The position numbers were made by a program, and so were the translations under genes. Of a stretch of DNA of 38,514 bases, positions 26,914 to 37,540 are shown one piece after another (the stretch's first letter is position 1; the number at the start of each line of letters is the position of its first letter). The stretch is from an uncultured Alphaproteobacteria bacterium (GTDB taxonomy: Bacteria; Pseudomonadota; Alphaproteobacteria; VGEJ01), in contig CAJWJK010000017.1 in NCBI GenBank assembly GCA_913041535.1, positions 1 through 38,514 of the forward strand. Direction: 5' to 3'. The notes under the pieces were generated by a model. That model was not told the DNA's origin and did not search any database. It saw nothing but the letters and a program-made list of their open reading frames with translations.

Positions 26914-27402
26914 ATGCAATTTTTTCGTCAAAGTTTAAGGTCACTTCTGTTAACTGAGCTTGTGGCTGGGATGATCGTTACACTAAGGCAGTTGTTTAAG
27001 CCGGCCGTAACCATCAATTATCCCTACGAGAAAGGCCCGCTGGGGCCCAGGTTTCGCGGTGAACATGCACTTAGGCGGTATCCTAATGGTGAGGAGAGAT
27101 GTATCGCATGCAAACTATGTGAGGCGATCTGCCCAGCCCAGGCAATACTAATTGAGGCAGAACCCCGCAGCGACGGCAGTCGGCGAGCGACGCGTTACGA
27201 TATTGATATGACTAAATGCATCTATTGTGGTCTCTGTGAGGAGGCATGCCCTGTAGACGCTATTGTAGAGGGCCCGAATTTTGAATTTGCTGCTGAGACA
27301 CGTGAGGAATTGTTTTACAACAAAGAAAAGCTTCTTGCTAATGGGGATCGTTGGGAGCATCAAATATCGGCTAATCTTAAAACTGATGCCCCGTACCGTT
27401 AG
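26914..27402 (+). CDS. nuoI: NADH-quinone oxidoreductase subunit I
   Basis: A 162-aa peripheral subunit (TYKY homologue) holding clusters N6a and N6b. Two typical 4Fe-4S motifs are seen, [15 protein letters not shown] and [15 protein letters not shown], after the N-terminal amphipathic helix ([17 protein letters not shown]) that lies on the membrane. [20 protein letters not shown] precedes the first motif. The 71-base gap upstream is the longest within the operon and contains a small GCTAT/ATAGC hairpin at about 26870. The start is the ATG at 26914. Confidence 0.98.
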   Translation: MQFFRQSLRSLLLTELVAGMIVTLRQLFKPAVTINYPYEKGPLGPRFRGEHALRRYPNGEERCIACKLCEAICPAQAILIEAEPRSDGSRRATRYDIDMTKCIYCGLCEEACPVDAIVEGPNFEFAAETREELFYNKEKLLANGDRWEHQISANLKTDAPYR

Positions 27403-27438
27403 TTGACTTAGGATCAAGGAAGGAAAGCGATCGCTATT

Positions 27439-28053
27439 ATGATCGTTCAGACAATAGTCTTCTACATTTTTGCAGGCGTAACCATTGGTGCGGCGGTTAT
27501 GGTGGTTGCTGCTCGTAACCCAGTGCATTCGGTATTATTCCTAATCTTAGCCTTTTTTAACTCAGCGGGTCTTTTCGTGCTCATGGGAGCTGAGTTCGTG
27601 GCAATGATCTTGATCATTGTTTATGTTGGGGCAGTCGCTGTGCTCTTCCTGTTTGTCGTCATGATGCTGGATATCAATTTTGTCGAATTACGCCAGGGCT
27701 TTCTACAATATTTGCCTATTGGCGGTGTGATTGGACTTATATTGATGATAGAGCTCATCATGTTACTGGGTGCTGAGACTGTTGCGATTCCAAAAACGCT
27801 GCTTGCAACGGTTCCAATTCCACCGATCGAGGATCGAACAAACACAGCGGCGATTGGTGATGTTCTTTACACGAAATACATATACGCGTTCCAAGCAGCG
27901 GGTATGGTGCTATTTACGGCTATGGTGGGTGCAATTGTTTTAACTTTAAGAGAACGGTCTGGTGTTCGAAAGCAGCGGATCAGTAATCAAGTTTCGCGAA
28001 GACGAGCAGAATCGGTTGAGTTAAAAAAAGTTGAACCGAGGGATGGTCTATAA
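27439..28053 (+). CDS. nuoJ: NADH-quinone oxidoreductase subunit J
   Basis: A 204-aa membrane subunit (ND6 homologue) with five spans. The conserved third-helix region is [26 protein letters not shown], containing the pi-bulge segment involved in coupling; [27 protein letters not shown] precedes it. The C-terminal ~35 residues are a basic, charged tail ([27 protein letters not shown]) that varies in the family. The ATG at 27439 has AAGGAAAG upstream. The stop shares a base with the nuoK start. Confidence 0.97.
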   Translation: MIVQTIVFYIFAGVTIGAAVMVVAARNPVHSVLFLILAFFNSAGLFVLMGAEFVAMILIIVYVGAVAVLFLFVVMMLDINFVELRQGFLQYLPIGGVIGLILMIELIMLLGAETVAIPKTLLATVPIPPIEDRTNTAAIGDVLYTKYIYAFQAAGMVLFTAMVGAIVLTLRERSGVRKQRISNQVSRRRAESVELKKVEPRDGL

Positions 28054-28358
28054 TGGTTGAGCTTGGCCACTATCTTACTCTTGGGGCCATTCTTTTTACG
28101 ATAGGAATTTTAGGAATCTTTCTTAATCGTAAAAACGTGATAATTATTCTTATGTCAATCGAACTGGTATTGCTTGCGGTAAACATGAATTTTGTAGCCT
28201 TTTCTATTTACTTAGGGGATCTTGTTGGCCAGCTCTTTGCGCTTTTTATACTGACTGTAGCGGCAGCAGAAGCAGCTATCGGACTCGCTATTCTTGTCGT
28301 GTATTTCAGAAACCGCGGCACAATAGCCGTTGAAGACATCAATATGATGAAGGGTTAA
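28053..28358 (+). CDS. nuoK: NADH-quinone oxidoreductase subunit K
   Basis: A 101-aa membrane subunit (ND4L homologue) with three spans. The conserved [31 protein letters not shown] carries the first buried Glu, and [29 protein letters not shown] carries the second, both part of the proton path. Length is exactly that of the family. The ATG at 28053 overlaps the last base of nuoJ. Confidence 0.98.
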   Translation: MVELGHYLTLGAILFTIGILGIFLNRKNVIIILMSIELVLLAVNMNFVAFSIYLGDLVGQLFALFILTVAAAEAAIGLAILVVYFRNRGTIAVEDINMMKG

Positions 28359-28363
28359 TCGCC

Positions 28364-30304
28364 TTGCTTTACGTGCTAATTGTCGCGCTTCCTCTATTAG
28401 GCGCAGTTATTGCAGGTGTATTTGGGCGTAGGATCGGTGCCAATGGCGCGAATTTGGCAACTTGTACGTCTGTTATTATGTCTGCAGTTCTTGCAATCAT
28501 AGGATTTGTTGAGAACTGCATTATTGGGGACGGAATCTCCTATAAAGTTTTATTATTTACTTGGATTGAAAGCGGGTTATTTGAGGCGGGGTGGCAAATT
28601 CGTATTGATCCCCTGACCTCTATAATGTTGCTAACAGTCACCTCTATTTCTGCTCTTGTGCATGTATATTCAATTGGTTACATGGCGCACGACCCGCACA
28701 AACCAAGATTTATGTCCTACCTATCTTTGTTTACATTTTCAATGCTTATTTTAGTAACATCGGACAATCTTCTGCAGTTATTCTTTGGGTGGGAAGGAGT
28801 GGGTTTGTGCTCTTATTTGCTGATAGGGTTTTGGTTTCAACGTCCCTCAGCAAATGCTGCAGCAATCAAGGCATTCATTGTAAATCGCGTTGGAGACTTT
28901 GGTTTTGCACTCGGTATAATGGCTATATTTTTGGTTTTTGGCTCGGTGGACTTTGATACCGTATTCTCGTTAGCGGGTGGGGTGGCAGGTAAAAGCTTTG
29001 TATTTTTGGGCGTGGAATTGGATGTACTGACTACCATAACATGCTTGTTATTTCTTGGCGCAATGGGCAAATCAGCACAACTAGGTCTGCATACTTGGTT
29101 GCCCGATGCGATGGAGGGACCAACTCCTGTATCTGCACTGATTCATGCTGCAACGATGGTAACAGCTGGGGTATTTATGGTGGTTAGGTTCTCGCCGCTA
29201 TTTGAATATTCGCCAGTAACTCTCACGATTATAACTGTAATTGGTGCTAGTACCGCTATTTTTGCAGCAACTATAGCGCTGGTTCAGAATGATATTAAAC
29301 GCGTAATAGCATATTCAACGTGTAGCCAACTTGGTTATATGTTTTTTGCCGTCGGTGTGTCTGCATATTCTGCAGCAATCTTTCATCTATTCACTCACGC
29401 GTTTTTTAAGGCCTTATTGTTCCTAGGGGCAGGTGCAGTTATCCATGCTCTTAATGACGAACAGGATATGCGTAGAATGGGCGGCCTATCAAAAAAATTG
29501 CCTACTGTTTGCACGGTTATGTGGATTGGCTCACTCGCATTAGCTGGCGTGCCATTTTTTGCAGGCTTTTATTCTAAGGATATAATTATTGAGGCTGCTT
29601 ATGCTGCGGGTACTGTACCGGGTTCATTTGCCTTTTGGGCAGGGATACTTGCTGCGCTCTTGACAGCCTTTTACTCGTGGCGGCTCTTGTTCATGACTTT
29701 CCACGGTAGCAGTAGGGTAGAGACAGCATCCCTAGCGTCGATTCACGAACCATCATTATCTATTAGAGTGCCACTTCTGATATTAGCCGTAGGGGCAATA
29801 TTTTCGGGCTATTTGGCATACGGAATGCTCGTTTCGGTTGACCATTCCTTTTGGGGAGCTTCAATTTTTCTTTTGCCGACGAATAAAGATATCCTTGAGG
29901 CAGCTCACCATGTTCCGTTTTGGGTCAAAGCTGCGCCCACTATTGTGGCATTGCTCGGCATTTTATTAGCGTGGTACTTCTATATCTTTAGACCAAACAC
30001 GCCACAAAAGTTAGTGAAATCTCATTCTGAATTGTATCAATTTCTTCTCAATAAATGGTACATTGATGAGTTATACGACTTAATTTTTGTAAGATCATCC
30101 CGCCTATTGGGTTACATTTTCTGGCGAGGTGTTGATTTGCGGTTAATAGACGGCTTTGGCCCGGATGGGATTGCAAAGTCAGTAATTCGGCTTGCTAGTC
30201 GTGCAAGCAAACTTCAGTCCGGGTATCTTTATCATTACGCGTTTGCAATGTTAATTGGTATTGCAGCATTTTCTACTTGGTATTTTTACAGGTACGGAGA
30301 ATAG
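28364..30304 (+). CDS. nuoL: NADH-quinone oxidoreductase subunit L
   Basis: A 646-aa antiporter-like membrane subunit (ND5 homologue), one of three proton-pumping units, with the long lateral helix at its C-terminus. Key residues for proton transfer are visible: E144 in [20 protein letters not shown]236 in [24 protein letters not shown], and the following [15 protein letters not shown] at 28364 is taken as the start because [20 protein letters not shown] matches the family N-terminus; AGGG lies upstream. The reading frame ends two bases before the nuoM start. Confidence 0.97.
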   Translation: MLYVLIVALPLLGAVIAGVFGRRIGANGANLATCTSVIMSAVLAIIGFVENCIIGDGISYKVLLFTWIESGLFEAGWQIRIDPLTSIMLLTVTSISALVHVYSIGYMAHDPHKPRFMSYLSLFTFSMLILVTSDNLLQLFFGWEGVGLCSYLLIGFWFQRPSANAAAIKAFIVNRVGDFGFALGIMAIFLVFGSVDFDTVFSLAGGVAGKSFVFLGVELDVLTTITCLLFLGAMGKSAQLGLHTWLPDAMEGPTPVSALIHAATMVTAGVFMVVRFSPLFEYSPVTLTIITVIGASTAIFAATIALVQNDIKRVIAYSTCSQLGYMFFAVGVSAYSAAIFHLFTHAFFKALLFLGAGAVIHALNDEQDMRRMGGLSKKLPTVCTVMWIGSLALAGVPFFAGFYSKDIIIEAAYAAGTVPGSFAFWAGILAALLTAFYSWRLLFMTFHGSSRVETASLASIHEPSLSIRVPLLILAVGAIFSGYLAYGMLVSVDHSFWGASIFLLPTNKDILEAAHHVPFWVKAAPTIVALLGILLAWYFYIFRPNTPQKLVKSHSELYQFLLNKWYIDELYDLIFVRSSRLLGYIFWRGVDLRLIDGFGPDGIAKSVIRLASRASKLQSGYLYHYAFAMLIGIAAFSTWYFYRYGE

Positions 30305-30305
30305 A

Positions 30306-31823
30306 GTGTTGGATGGTTGGCCACTTCTATCTCTTATAATATTTTTGCCGTTAGTTGGTGCGGCATTTATAGTTTTGATTCGAGGTGAAGAATCAATTGT
30401 TTCGCGCAACGCCAGAAACGTTGCATTGTGGACGGCGTTAATTAATTTTGTTTTGACGTTAGTTCTGTGGCTAGAGTTCGATAATAGCACCTCCCAATTT
30501 CAGTTTGTAGAGAAGATGCCATGGATCGATACAAGCATTGGTTACCATGTGGGTGTCGATGGTATTTCTATGCTGTTTGTCGTACTGACAGGTTTCTTAA
30601 CGCCTATTTGTATTTTATCAAGTTGGAATTCAATAACACATAGAGTTAAGGAATATATGTTGGCGTTTTTAGTAATGGAAACGCTGATGATGGGTGTCTT
30701 TTGTTCGTTAGATTTTGTGTTGTTTTATCTGTTCTTTGAAGGCGGGCTCATTCCGATGTTCTTGATCATCGGTGTATGGGGTGGTGTTCGACGAACGTAT
30801 GCGACTTTTAAGTTCTTTCTATACACCCTTTTGGGGTCGGTTCTCCTGTTACTAGCGCTGCTAGCAATGTATTTGGAAGTTGGAACAACGGACGTTCCGA
30901 CGCTTATATCGCATAACTTTGATTCTGGAATGCAAAAGTGGTTGTGGCTTGCGTTTCTTGCCTCGTTTGCCGTGAAGTTGCCCATGTGGCCGTTTCATAC
31001 TTGGCTTCCTGATGCACACGTCGAAGCGCCCACGGCCGGATCTGTCATTCTCGCGGCTGTACTATTGAAAATGGGCGGGTACGGGTTCCTGAGGTTTTCT
31101 ATACCAATGTTACCGGATGCCACCGAATACTTCACACCATTAATGTTTGGTCTGGGTGCCGCAGCTATAATCTACACATCCCTTGTTGCACTCGTCCAAG
31201 AAGATATGAAAAAACTGATAGCGTATTCCTCTGTCGCTCATATGGGTTTTGTTACGATTGGTATTTTTACACTTACCCCGCAGGGAATCGAAGGCGGAAT
31301 TTTTCAAATGATAAGTCATGGGTTAATTTCGGCTGCGTTATTCTTGTGTGTTGGTGTCCTATACGATCGTATGCATACTCGTGAGATTGCACGGTACGGC
31401 GGTCTTGTGAATCGAATGCCCAAGTATGCATTCGTTTTTATGGTGTTTACGTTGGCTAATGTAGGGTTGCCTGGAACTACTGGATTCGTTGGGGAAATAC
31501 TGGTTCTTGTTGGTGTGTTTCAAGTGAATACCTGGGTGGCCGCATTAGCTACCACTGGTATAGTGCTTAGTGCGGCATATGCCTTATGGCTTTATCGCCG
31601 CGTGGTCTTCGGTTCGTTACGACATGAAGATTTGCGTCAAATACTGGACTTGAATCGACGTGAGGTGGTGATTTTTGCTCCAATTGTTGCGGCGGTAATA
31701 TTATTTGGAATTTATCCCAGTCCACTTTTAGACGTTATGCATGTAAGTGTAGCCAATCTAATTGATAATTATGAATTGGCTACAGCTCATATCACTTCTG
31801 CCCAAATTGTATCGCAGAACTAA
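30306..31823 (+). CDS. nuoM: NADH-quinone oxidoreductase subunit M
   Basis: A 505-aa antiporter-like membrane subunit (ND4 homologue). Proton-path residues are present: Glu about 145 in [21 protein letters not shown], Lys in [26 protein letters not shown], and Lys in [18 protein letters not shown] choose the GTG at 30306 (TTG at 30309 is an alternative): GGAG lies six bases upstream and the next residues, [20 protein letters not shown], are the usual start. A longer frame reading back to 30255 lies inside nuoL and is not credible. Confidence 0.97.
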   Translation: MLDGWPLLSLIIFLPLVGAAFIVLIRGEESIVSRNARNVALWTALINFVLTLVLWLEFDNSTSQFQFVEKMPWIDTSIGYHVGVDGISMLFVVLTGFLTPICILSSWNSITHRVKEYMLAFLVMETLMMGVFCSLDFVLFYLFFEGGLIPMFLIIGVWGGVRRTYATFKFFLYTLLGSVLLLLALLAMYLEVGTTDVPTLISHNFDSGMQKWLWLAFLASFAVKLPMWPFHTWLPDAHVEAPTAGSVILAAVLLKMGGYGFLRFSIPMLPDATEYFTPLMFGLGAAAIIYTSLVALVQEDMKKLIAYSSVAHMGFVTIGIFTLTPQGIEGGIFQMISHGLISAALFLCVGVLYDRMHTREIARYGGLVNRMPKYAFVFMVFTLANVGLPGTTGFVGEILVLVGVFQVNTWVAALATTGIVLSAAYALWLYRRVVFGSLRHEDLRQILDLNRREVVIFAPIVAAVILFGIYPSPLLDVMHVSVANLIDNYELATAHITSAQIVSQN

Positions 31824-31838
31824 ATAAGGCTCATCGTA

Positions 31839-33287
31839 TTGTATTCATTACCGGATCTCGTTCCTGCACTTCCAGAGTTATGGTTAGCAGTAGCTGGCAT
31901 GGCACTTTTGATGGTGGGCGTGTTTTCGGGAAACAGGTCAACTCATTTGCTTATATGGTTATCTGTGGTGGCAATTGGGTCAGCTTTAATTCTTGTGCTT
32001 TATGTCTCTCCGCAATCCTCTAATTCTATAACGTTTTCGGATATGTTTATTGCCGACCGTTTTGCGGGATTTAGCAAGTGCCTAGTTCTCATTGGATCAG
32101 CATTGGCTTTGGTATTATCCATAGGCTACCTCAAGACGGAGAGGATCGAGAGGTTTGAGTATCCAGTGCTATTGGTTCTCGCAACTTTAGGTATGTTGAT
32201 GATGGTTTCGGCTAATGACCTCATCGCACTGTATTTGGGATTAGAGTTGCAGAGTTTAGCGCTATATGTGTTAGCAGCATTTCGTAGAGAATCTCTGCGT
32301 TCAACAGAGGCGGGCCTTAAATACTTTGTATTGGGGGCTTTATCTTCCGGCATGCTCCTTTATGGATGCTCTTTAATTTATGGGTTCACTGGGAGCACAA
32401 ACTTTACGGCCATTGCGTCCTCGATAGTCGCTAGTCCGACCGTTGGTGTTGGCTTGATCATTGGTTTGGTTTTTGTGATATCGGGTCTAGCTTTTAAAGT
32501 GTCGGCTGTACCCTTTCATATGTGGACGCCGGATGTTTATGAGGGCGCACCAACTCCGATTACTGCATTTTTTGCTATAGCACCTAAGATTGCTGCCCTT
32601 GCTCTTTTCCTCAGAATACTAGTTGGACCTTTTCTTGAGTTGGCTGGGGATTGGCAACAGGTGATCATTGTAATTTCTGTAGCATCCATGCTTTTGGGAA
32701 GCTTAGCTGCGATATGGCAAACCAACATTAAGAGATTAATGGCATACAGTTCAATAGGTCACATGGGCTATGCCTTAATTGGTTTGTCTGCTGGCACGGT
32801 AGAGGGTGTGCGAGGGGTGCTTGTTTACCTGGTAATATATTTGGCAATGAATGTCGGTGCGTTTTCTGTGGTGCTGTGTATGCGTAGGGACGGCGAATCA
32901 GTGGAGAATATAGAGGACCTTTCGGGACTCTCTCAGACTAATCCAATGCTTGCTCTGGCGATGGGTGTTTTTATGTTCTCATTAGCTGGTGTTCCTCCTT
33001 TAGCTGGTTTTTTTGCAAAGTTTTATGTGTTTATGGCGGCAATAAATAGTGGTCTCTATGTCGTTGCGATTATTGGAGTTTTGGCGAGTGTTATCGGAGC
33101 GTTTTACTACGTTAGAATAGTAAAAATAATGTATTTTGACGAGCCGCGTGAAACCTTTGAAAAACCTATCCGACGGGAACTTAGTGTGACAATGGCGGTT
33201 GCGGGTGTTTTTTCGCTTTTCTTTTTTCTCTACCCTGGCCCCATCATTAATCAGGCCCAGTACGCTGCTCTTTCGTTATTTCCGTGA
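31839..33287 (+). CDS. nuoN: NADH-quinone oxidoreductase subunit N
   Basis: A 482-aa antiporter-like membrane subunit (ND2 homologue), the last of the operon's 14 complex I genes. Typical stretches are [19 protein letters not shown] with the buried Glu, [26 protein letters not shown] with the Lys and His, [22 protein letters not shown] and [19 protein letters not shown]. It starts at TTG (31839), matching the family opening [18 protein letters not shown]. The stop codon overlaps the GTG of birA (GTGA). Confidence 0.97.
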   Translation: MYSLPDLVPALPELWLAVAGMALLMVGVFSGNRSTHLLIWLSVVAIGSALILVLYVSPQSSNSITFSDMFIADRFAGFSKCLVLIGSALALVLSIGYLKTERIERFEYPVLLVLATLGMLMMVSANDLIALYLGLELQSLALYVLAAFRRESLRSTEAGLKYFVLGALSSGMLLYGCSLIYGFTGSTNFTAIASSIVASPTVGVGLIIGLVFVISGLAFKVSAVPFHMWTPDVYEGAPTPITAFFAIAPKIAALALFLRILVGPFLELAGDWQQVIIVISVASMLLGSLAAIWQTNIKRLMAYSSIGHMGYALIGLSAGTVEGVRGVLVYLVIYLAMNVGAFSVVLCMRRDGESVENIEDLSGLSQTNPMLALAMGVFMFSLAGVPPLAGFFAKFYVFMAAINSGLYVVAIIGVLASVIGAFYYVRIVKIMYFDEPRETFEKPIRRELSVTMAVAGVFSLFFFLYPGPIINQAQYAALSLFP

Positions 33288-34078
33288 AATTCGGGTTAGT
33301 AAGCGAGCCGACGCAAGTGCTTCCCGATTTTTATCAGTTGGTGCGACTGCAGGAGGTGTCGAGTACCAGTGATGAAGCTAAAGCACTAGCGCAGGACTGC
33401 GCTGGCGAAGGCACGATTGTTGTTGCTGATCGTCAGTTAGGGGGTCGGGGGAGACATGGAAGGGAATGGCATTCACCTTTCGGAAATCTGTATCTCTCTC
33501 TAATCCTGCGTCCCGGCTGTTCTGCGTCTACCGCATCACAACTCTCATTTGTCTCAGCTCTCAGTGTTGGCGGGGCATTGTCGGTAATTATACCAAGTGT
33601 TCAAAAGGTTCGGTACAAATGGCCCAACGATGTGTTGTTGAGAGGTCGGAAACTCTCTGGAATATTGCTTGAATCAAATCTTCACGATGATGGAATGGTC
33701 GATTGGTTGGTTGTGGGTGTGGGTGTGAACGTGCAATCCCACCCTTCAGATAGTCAAGTAAAATGGCCGGCCACCTCGCTACATGCCGAAGGGTTTAAGT
33801 CAATTACCGCGCATACAATGCTGAGAGAGTTTTGCACTGCATTTCATCGGCGTTACATGTTCTGGAGAGAAAATGGATTTGCTCAATTGCGGGAAGAATG
33901 GCTGGCTTCAAATATTGGTTTAGGTGAGAGAGTAGAAGTTTCATTTCCAATGGGGGTGGTAACTGGAATACTTTCAGATGTGGCTATGGATGGCTCCATA
34001 GCTTTGTTGGATGATAAGGGTAGGTATCACAAGATTTCATCGGGCACTTTGAGGCTGCTTGAAAGATTGGATGGATAG
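33284..34078 (+). CDS. birA: Biotin-[acetyl-CoA-carboxylase] ligase
   Basis: A 264-aa biotin protein ligase that attaches biotin to carboxylase carrier domains through biotinyl-AMP. The adenylate loop [21 protein letters not shown] (53-73), [19 protein letters not shown] (112-130) and the VVGVGVNV strand are present. The chain starts directly with the ligase core and lacks the N-terminal winged helix of E. coli BirA, so it should not repress biotin genes itself. A C-terminal SH3-like domain (about 215-262) follows. The GTG start overlaps the nuoN stop, which ties expression to complex I genes. Confidence 0.96.
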   Translation: MKFGLVSEPTQVLPDFYQLVRLQEVSSTSDEAKALAQDCAGEGTIVVADRQLGGRGRHGREWHSPFGNLYLSLILRPGCSASTASQLSFVSALSVGGALSVIIPSVQKVRYKWPNDVLLRGRKLSGILLESNLHDDGMVDWLVVGVGVNVQSHPSDSQVKWPATSLHAEGFKSITAHTMLREFCTAFHRRYMFWRENGFAQLREEWLASNIGLGERVEVSFPMGVVTGILSDVAMDGSIALLDDKGRYHKISSGTLRLLERLDG

Positions 34079-34081
34079 AAA

Positions 34082-34846
34082 ATGTTACTGGCTATCGATT
34101 CAGGTAATACAAATACCGTATTTGGTTTGTTTGATGGTGACACTCTTTTAGGGCAGTGGAGGATGGTAACGAATGCGCATCGTACCGCTGATGAATATGC
34201 GGTTTGGTTGGGGGAGATGCTTGGCCTGGACAACCGAACTCTCAAGGAAATCAATGGTGTGGTTATTGCAACTGTTGTTCCTCAAGTCATATTCAATTTG
34301 CGCCAGCTCTGTGAACGTTATTGTTGTTGTAAACCGATCATCGTCACTAATGAAATCGAACTCGGCCTTCGGGTGCTAGTGGATCGGCCAGCTGAAGTTG
34401 GGGCAGATCGCCTCGTAAATGCAGTAGCTGCGTATAAAACGTATAAAACAGCGCTCATAGTTATAGATTTCGGTACCGCCACCACATTTGATTGCATAAA
34501 TATGGATGGCGATTACATTGGCGGTGTGATTGCACCAGGAATAGATCTTAGTTTGGAAGCTTTGCATCAGGCTGCAGCAAAACTTCCACTCATCGCGATT
34601 GAGCGGCCTGAAAGTGTGCTTGGAACCACCACGGTGGGGGCTATGCAATCTGGTATCTATTGGGGATATATATCATTAATTGAGGGGATAGTTGCTCGCA
34701 TTCGCAGTGAGCGGGATGAGGTGATGAGCACGGTTGGCACAGGGGGACATGCGCAACTCTTTGCCCGCTCCACATCAGTTATTGAGCACTTGGATTCTGA
34801 GCTGACGTTGCGTGGTCTGCAGCAAATTTTTCAACGCAACGTGTAA
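34082..34846 (+). CDS. coaX: Type III pantothenate kinase
   Basis: A 254-aa ASKHA-fold kinase for the first step of coenzyme A synthesis, using ATP and typically a monovalent cation. Motifs seen are DSGNTNT (6-12) for phosphate, the PAEVGADRLVNAVAAY pantothenate/dimer region (103-118, G107-R110), IDFGTATTFDCIN (128-140) and GGVIAPGIDLSLEAL. Type III enzymes are not feedback-inhibited by CoA. It lies three bases after birA. The ATG at 34082 matches the family N-terminus. Confidence 0.97.
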   Translation: MLLAIDSGNTNTVFGLFDGDTLLGQWRMVTNAHRTADEYAVWLGEMLGLDNRTLKEINGVVIATVVPQVIFNLRQLCERYCCCKPIIVTNEIELGLRVLVDRPAEVGADRLVNAVAAYKTYKTALIVIDFGTATTFDCINMDGDYIGGVIAPGIDLSLEALHQAAAKLPLIAIERPESVLGTTTVGAMQSGIYWGYISLIEGIVARIRSERDEVMSTVGTGGHAQLFARSTSVIEHLDSELTLRGLQQIFQRNV

Positions 34847-34854
34847 CTGTAAAC

Positions 34855-36555
34855 GTGACAAATTATAATGCTCAGGATCTTTTGTTTGTGCCGTTAGGTG
34901 GTGCTGGCGAAATTGGCATGAACCTTAATCTTTATGGTCACAAGGGCAAGTGGCTGATGGTCGATTGCGGCATGACCTTTGCTGACGCCGCTCTGCCAGG
35001 AATAGACCTGGTTTTGCCCAATCCAAGTTTTGTTGAACAACATTCTCAAAATATTGTTGCGCTCGTGCTTACACACGCGCATGAAGATCACATTGGCGCG
35101 ATTCCTTACCTATGGCCGCGGCTTAAATGTCCTATCTATGCGACACCGTTTACTGCGGCGCTTTTGCGTCGAAAGCTGGTTGATGCAGGGTTGGCTGAGC
35201 AGGTAAGTGTAAAGTCTGTCGATACCGCTGGGGGGCTTACTCTTGGGCCATTTCATGTGCGTTATGTAGGTATGACACATTCAATACCTGAAGCTAATGC
35301 ACTAGCGATAGAGACGTCGGCTGGTTTGATATTTCATACGGGTGACTGGAAACTGGATGATAACCCCATGGTGGGGTTGCCGACGGACGTTTGTACGATA
35401 TCAAATCTTGGAGATAACGGCGTTCTTGCGATGGTATGTGATTCAACAAATGTGTTTAGATCTGGTGAATCGGGATCGGAATTAACTGTACGTGAGACCT
35501 TGCTGGATATCATAAAGAAAAAGAACCAACGAGTAGTTATCACAAGCTTTGCCTCTAATGTAGCAAGGGTTGAAACAGCTGCAAACATCGCTATTCAATC
35601 AAAAAGGCATCTTGTTCCAGTTGGACGATCTATGTGGAGAACAATAGAAATAGCAAGGGAAACTGGTTACTTAGTCGATTTTCCTGATGTTATTAGGGAA
35701 TCAGACGCAAGAGATTTAAAAAGAAGTGAAGTGCTTTATTTATGTACCGGGTGCCAGGGTGAACCGCGCGCAGCGATGATGAGAATTGCAACTGGATCCC
35801 ATCCTCATCTAGAACTGGATGAAGAGGATACTGTGATATTTTCATCCCGAATTATCCCGGGCAATGAACGTGCCATAGGCATTCTTCAGAATTTGCTGGT
35901 TAGAGGGGGAATTGAGGTCATTACAGAGCGAGACAACCTCGTGCACGTTTCCGGTCACCCTGCCCGAGATGATCTAAGGAGAATGTATGAGTGGGTGCGC
36001 CCTCGTATTTGCATCCCGGTGCATGGAGAGGCCCGGCATATATGGGAGCATGCGCGTTATGCGAGTTCACTTGGTGTTCCTACGAGTATTGCTGTGAGCA
36101 ACGGAGACGTGGTTAGGGTTGCACCTGACCCAGCATGCATCATTGACAAGGTATCTGTGGGACGGCTTGTCGTGGATGGCAGTGCGATTGTAGACGTAGA
36201 CCACGAGAGTCTTCGACACCGCCGGAAACTGACTCAGTCAGGACTTGTTATTGTGAGTATAGTGGTTGGTAGGTCAAGACAACTTGCAGCACGCCCTAAA
36301 GTTACACTTATAGGAATTGCTGACCTTGATGACACCATTACTAAAGGATGCGTTGAAGTGTTAAGCTCACACTTTGATGGCCCCGAAACAAAGAAGATAA
36401 CTTGTGACGAAGCGATAGAGGAGGAGTGTAGGCGGGCGCTACGAGGGTATCTTAAAACTATAACTGGAAAGCGCCCGCGCCTAGAAATTCACGTTTGTCG
36501 TGTGGTGAATAGCAAGAAGCTAGGAGTTGGTGAACAAGAAGTGGTTCAATCGTGA
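34855..36555 (+). CDS. rnj: Ribonuclease J
   Basis: A 566-aa metallo-beta-lactamase/beta-CASP ribonuclease with 5'-to-3' exo- and endonuclease activity, for mRNA turnover and rRNA maturation. Motif 2 is LTHAHEDHIGAIP with H74, H76, D78 and H79; motif 3 His appears in GMTHSIPEANA; motif 4 Asp in FHTGDWKLDDNP. beta-CASP features follow: SSRIIPGNERAI, and the C-terminal SGHPARDDLRRMYEWVRPRICIPVHGEARH. The GTG start at 34855 gives FVPLGGAGEIGMNLNLYG at the N-terminus. In alphaproteobacteria the gene typically sits here, between coaX and the epimerase. Confidence 0.96.
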   Translation: MTNYNAQDLLFVPLGGAGEIGMNLNLYGHKGKWLMVDCGMTFADAALPGIDLVLPNPSFVEQHSQNIVALVLTHAHEDHIGAIPYLWPRLKCPIYATPFTAALLRRKLVDAGLAEQVSVKSVDTAGGLTLGPFHVRYVGMTHSIPEANALAIETSAGLIFHTGDWKLDDNPMVGLPTDVCTISNLGDNGVLAMVCDSTNVFRSGESGSELTVRETLLDIIKKKNQRVVITSFASNVARVETAANIAIQSKRHLVPVGRSMWRTIEIARETGYLVDFPDVIRESDARDLKRSEVLYLCTGCQGEPRAAMMRIATGSHPHLELDEEDTVIFSSRIIPGNERAIGILQNLLVRGGIEVITERDNLVHVSGHPARDDLRRMYEWVRPRICIPVHGEARHIWEHARYASSLGVPTSIAVSNGDVVRVAPDPACIIDKVSVGRLVVDGSAIVDVDHESLRHRRKLTQSGLVIVSIVVGRSRQLAARPKVTLIGIADLDDTITKGCVEVLSSHFDGPETKKITCDEAIEEECRRALRGYLKTITGKRPRLEIHVCRVVNSKKLGVGEQEVVQS

Positions 36556-36956
36556 TTGGTCGTTTAAATCATGTTGCAATTGCTGTTCCTGATTTGGAGC
36601 ACGCATCTGAGACCTACAAGCGTTCTCTTGGTGCTGAGGTGTCCGAACCATTGGAGTTGCCAGAACATGGTGTTCGGGTTGTTTTTGTATCTTTAACTAA
36701 TACTAAAATTGAGTTGTTAGAACCGTTGGGTGTTGATTCTCCGATCTCAAAGTTTTTAACAAAAAGTCCTTCGGGTGGTATTCATCATGTGTGTTATGAG
36801 GTGGATGATATATATGCAGCACGTGACGCTTTAGTAAAAGACGGAGCAAGGATTCTTAATAAGAATGACCCCGTTATTGGTGCCCACGGAAAACCAGTCA
36901 TATTTTTGAATCCAAAAGATTTTAACGGCGTTCTGATCGAACTTGAGCAGTCCTAA
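36552..36956 (+). CDS. mce: Methylmalonyl-CoA epimerase
   Basis: A 134-aa single-chain VOC enzyme that interconverts (R)- and (S)-methylmalonyl-CoA in propionyl-CoA catabolism. The metal triad fits: H7 in RLNHVAIAVPDLE, H78 or H79 in GGIHHVCYEVDD, and E130 in GVLIELEQS. The KIELLEPLG and GARILNKNDPVIGAHGKPVIFLNPKDFNGVLIEL stretches are the family core. It starts at GTG overlapping the RNase J stop (GTGA). BirA upstream would serve the partner propionyl-CoA carboxylase; the carboxylase genes are not in the window. Confidence 0.95.
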   Translation: MIGRLNHVAIAVPDLEHASETYKRSLGAEVSEPLELPEHGVRVVFVSLTNTKIELLEPLGVDSPISKFLTKSPSGGIHHVCYEVDDIYAARDALVKDGARILNKNDPVIGAHGKPVIFLNPKDFNGVLIELEQS

Positions 36957-36959
36957 ATC

Positions 36960-37202
36960 ATGACTTGGTTCACGGGGACTGCAACGTTCTTAATTGTTTG
37001 GTGGTTAGTCTTGTTTGCCGTGCTGCCATGGGGAGTAAAGGCTGCTCAGCGACCGCAGATAGGGACAGAACACGGCGCACCAGAAAACCCCAACCTTTGG
37101 CGAAAGGCATTGGTAACAACGCTCATCGCTCTTTTGATTTGGGGTGTTGTCTTCGTGATTATTGATTATGGAATGATTTCTATTTGGGGTCCGAGTGCAT
37201 GA
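36960..37202 (+). CDS. DUF1467 small membrane protein
   Basis: An 80-aa protein of the DUF1467 family with two membrane spans (about 5-25 and 52-75) and the conserved PWGVKAAQRPQIGTEHGAPENPNLWRKA linker. It is found in alphaproteobacteria, commonly in this position between the epimerase and proS; its function is unknown. The ATG follows the epimerase stop by three bases, so it is cotranscribed. Confidence 0.93.
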   Translation: MTWFTGTATFLIVWWLVLFAVLPWGVKAAQRPQIGTEHGAPENPNLWRKALVTTLIALLIWGVVFVIIDYGMISIWGPSA

Positions 37203-37540
37203 AGTAATGCATCAAAGGATAAGATGCTTTACAAAAAGAAAAGCAAGATCAAAAGACCTCGCTTTTAGATGCCCAATCTTTGTTGGGATTATATCGATTG
37301 GTCCGCAGAACCTCCCTGAATTCGGGCGTATGGCTTATATCTGCAGCCAACTTTCGTGAATTGTACGGTATTTGTCAGATTATGTCACCGTTAAGATTCA
37401 TAGAAGTCTATAATCTTCTTCGCACCTACCAACAAGGCCATCAACGTCAGTTGGAGCTGCCCAGTCTTGTTGTTGCTATGTGTATACGGTTTGCCTAGAG
37501 TCGGAATCTATTCAACTACAAAAAAGAGCTAAGTGTTAAC
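37203..37540. other. Intergenic stretch before proS
   Basis: About 340 bases without a gene I trust. Weak hairpins may end the upstream operon: GCATC...GATGC near 37210-37226, a nine-base stem with one mismatch ending GCTTTT near 37240-37266, and CCCAA/TTGGG at 37272-37287. None has a good U-run except the short TTTT after the second stem. A 72-residue open frame here has no ribosome site and no recognisable similarity. The proS promoter should lie downstream of these. Confidence 0.4.

Noticed and set aside
37280-37498. 72-aa frame before proS
   Set aside because: TTG start with no ribosome site, no recognisable domain, and position in a gap that otherwise holds weak hairpins.
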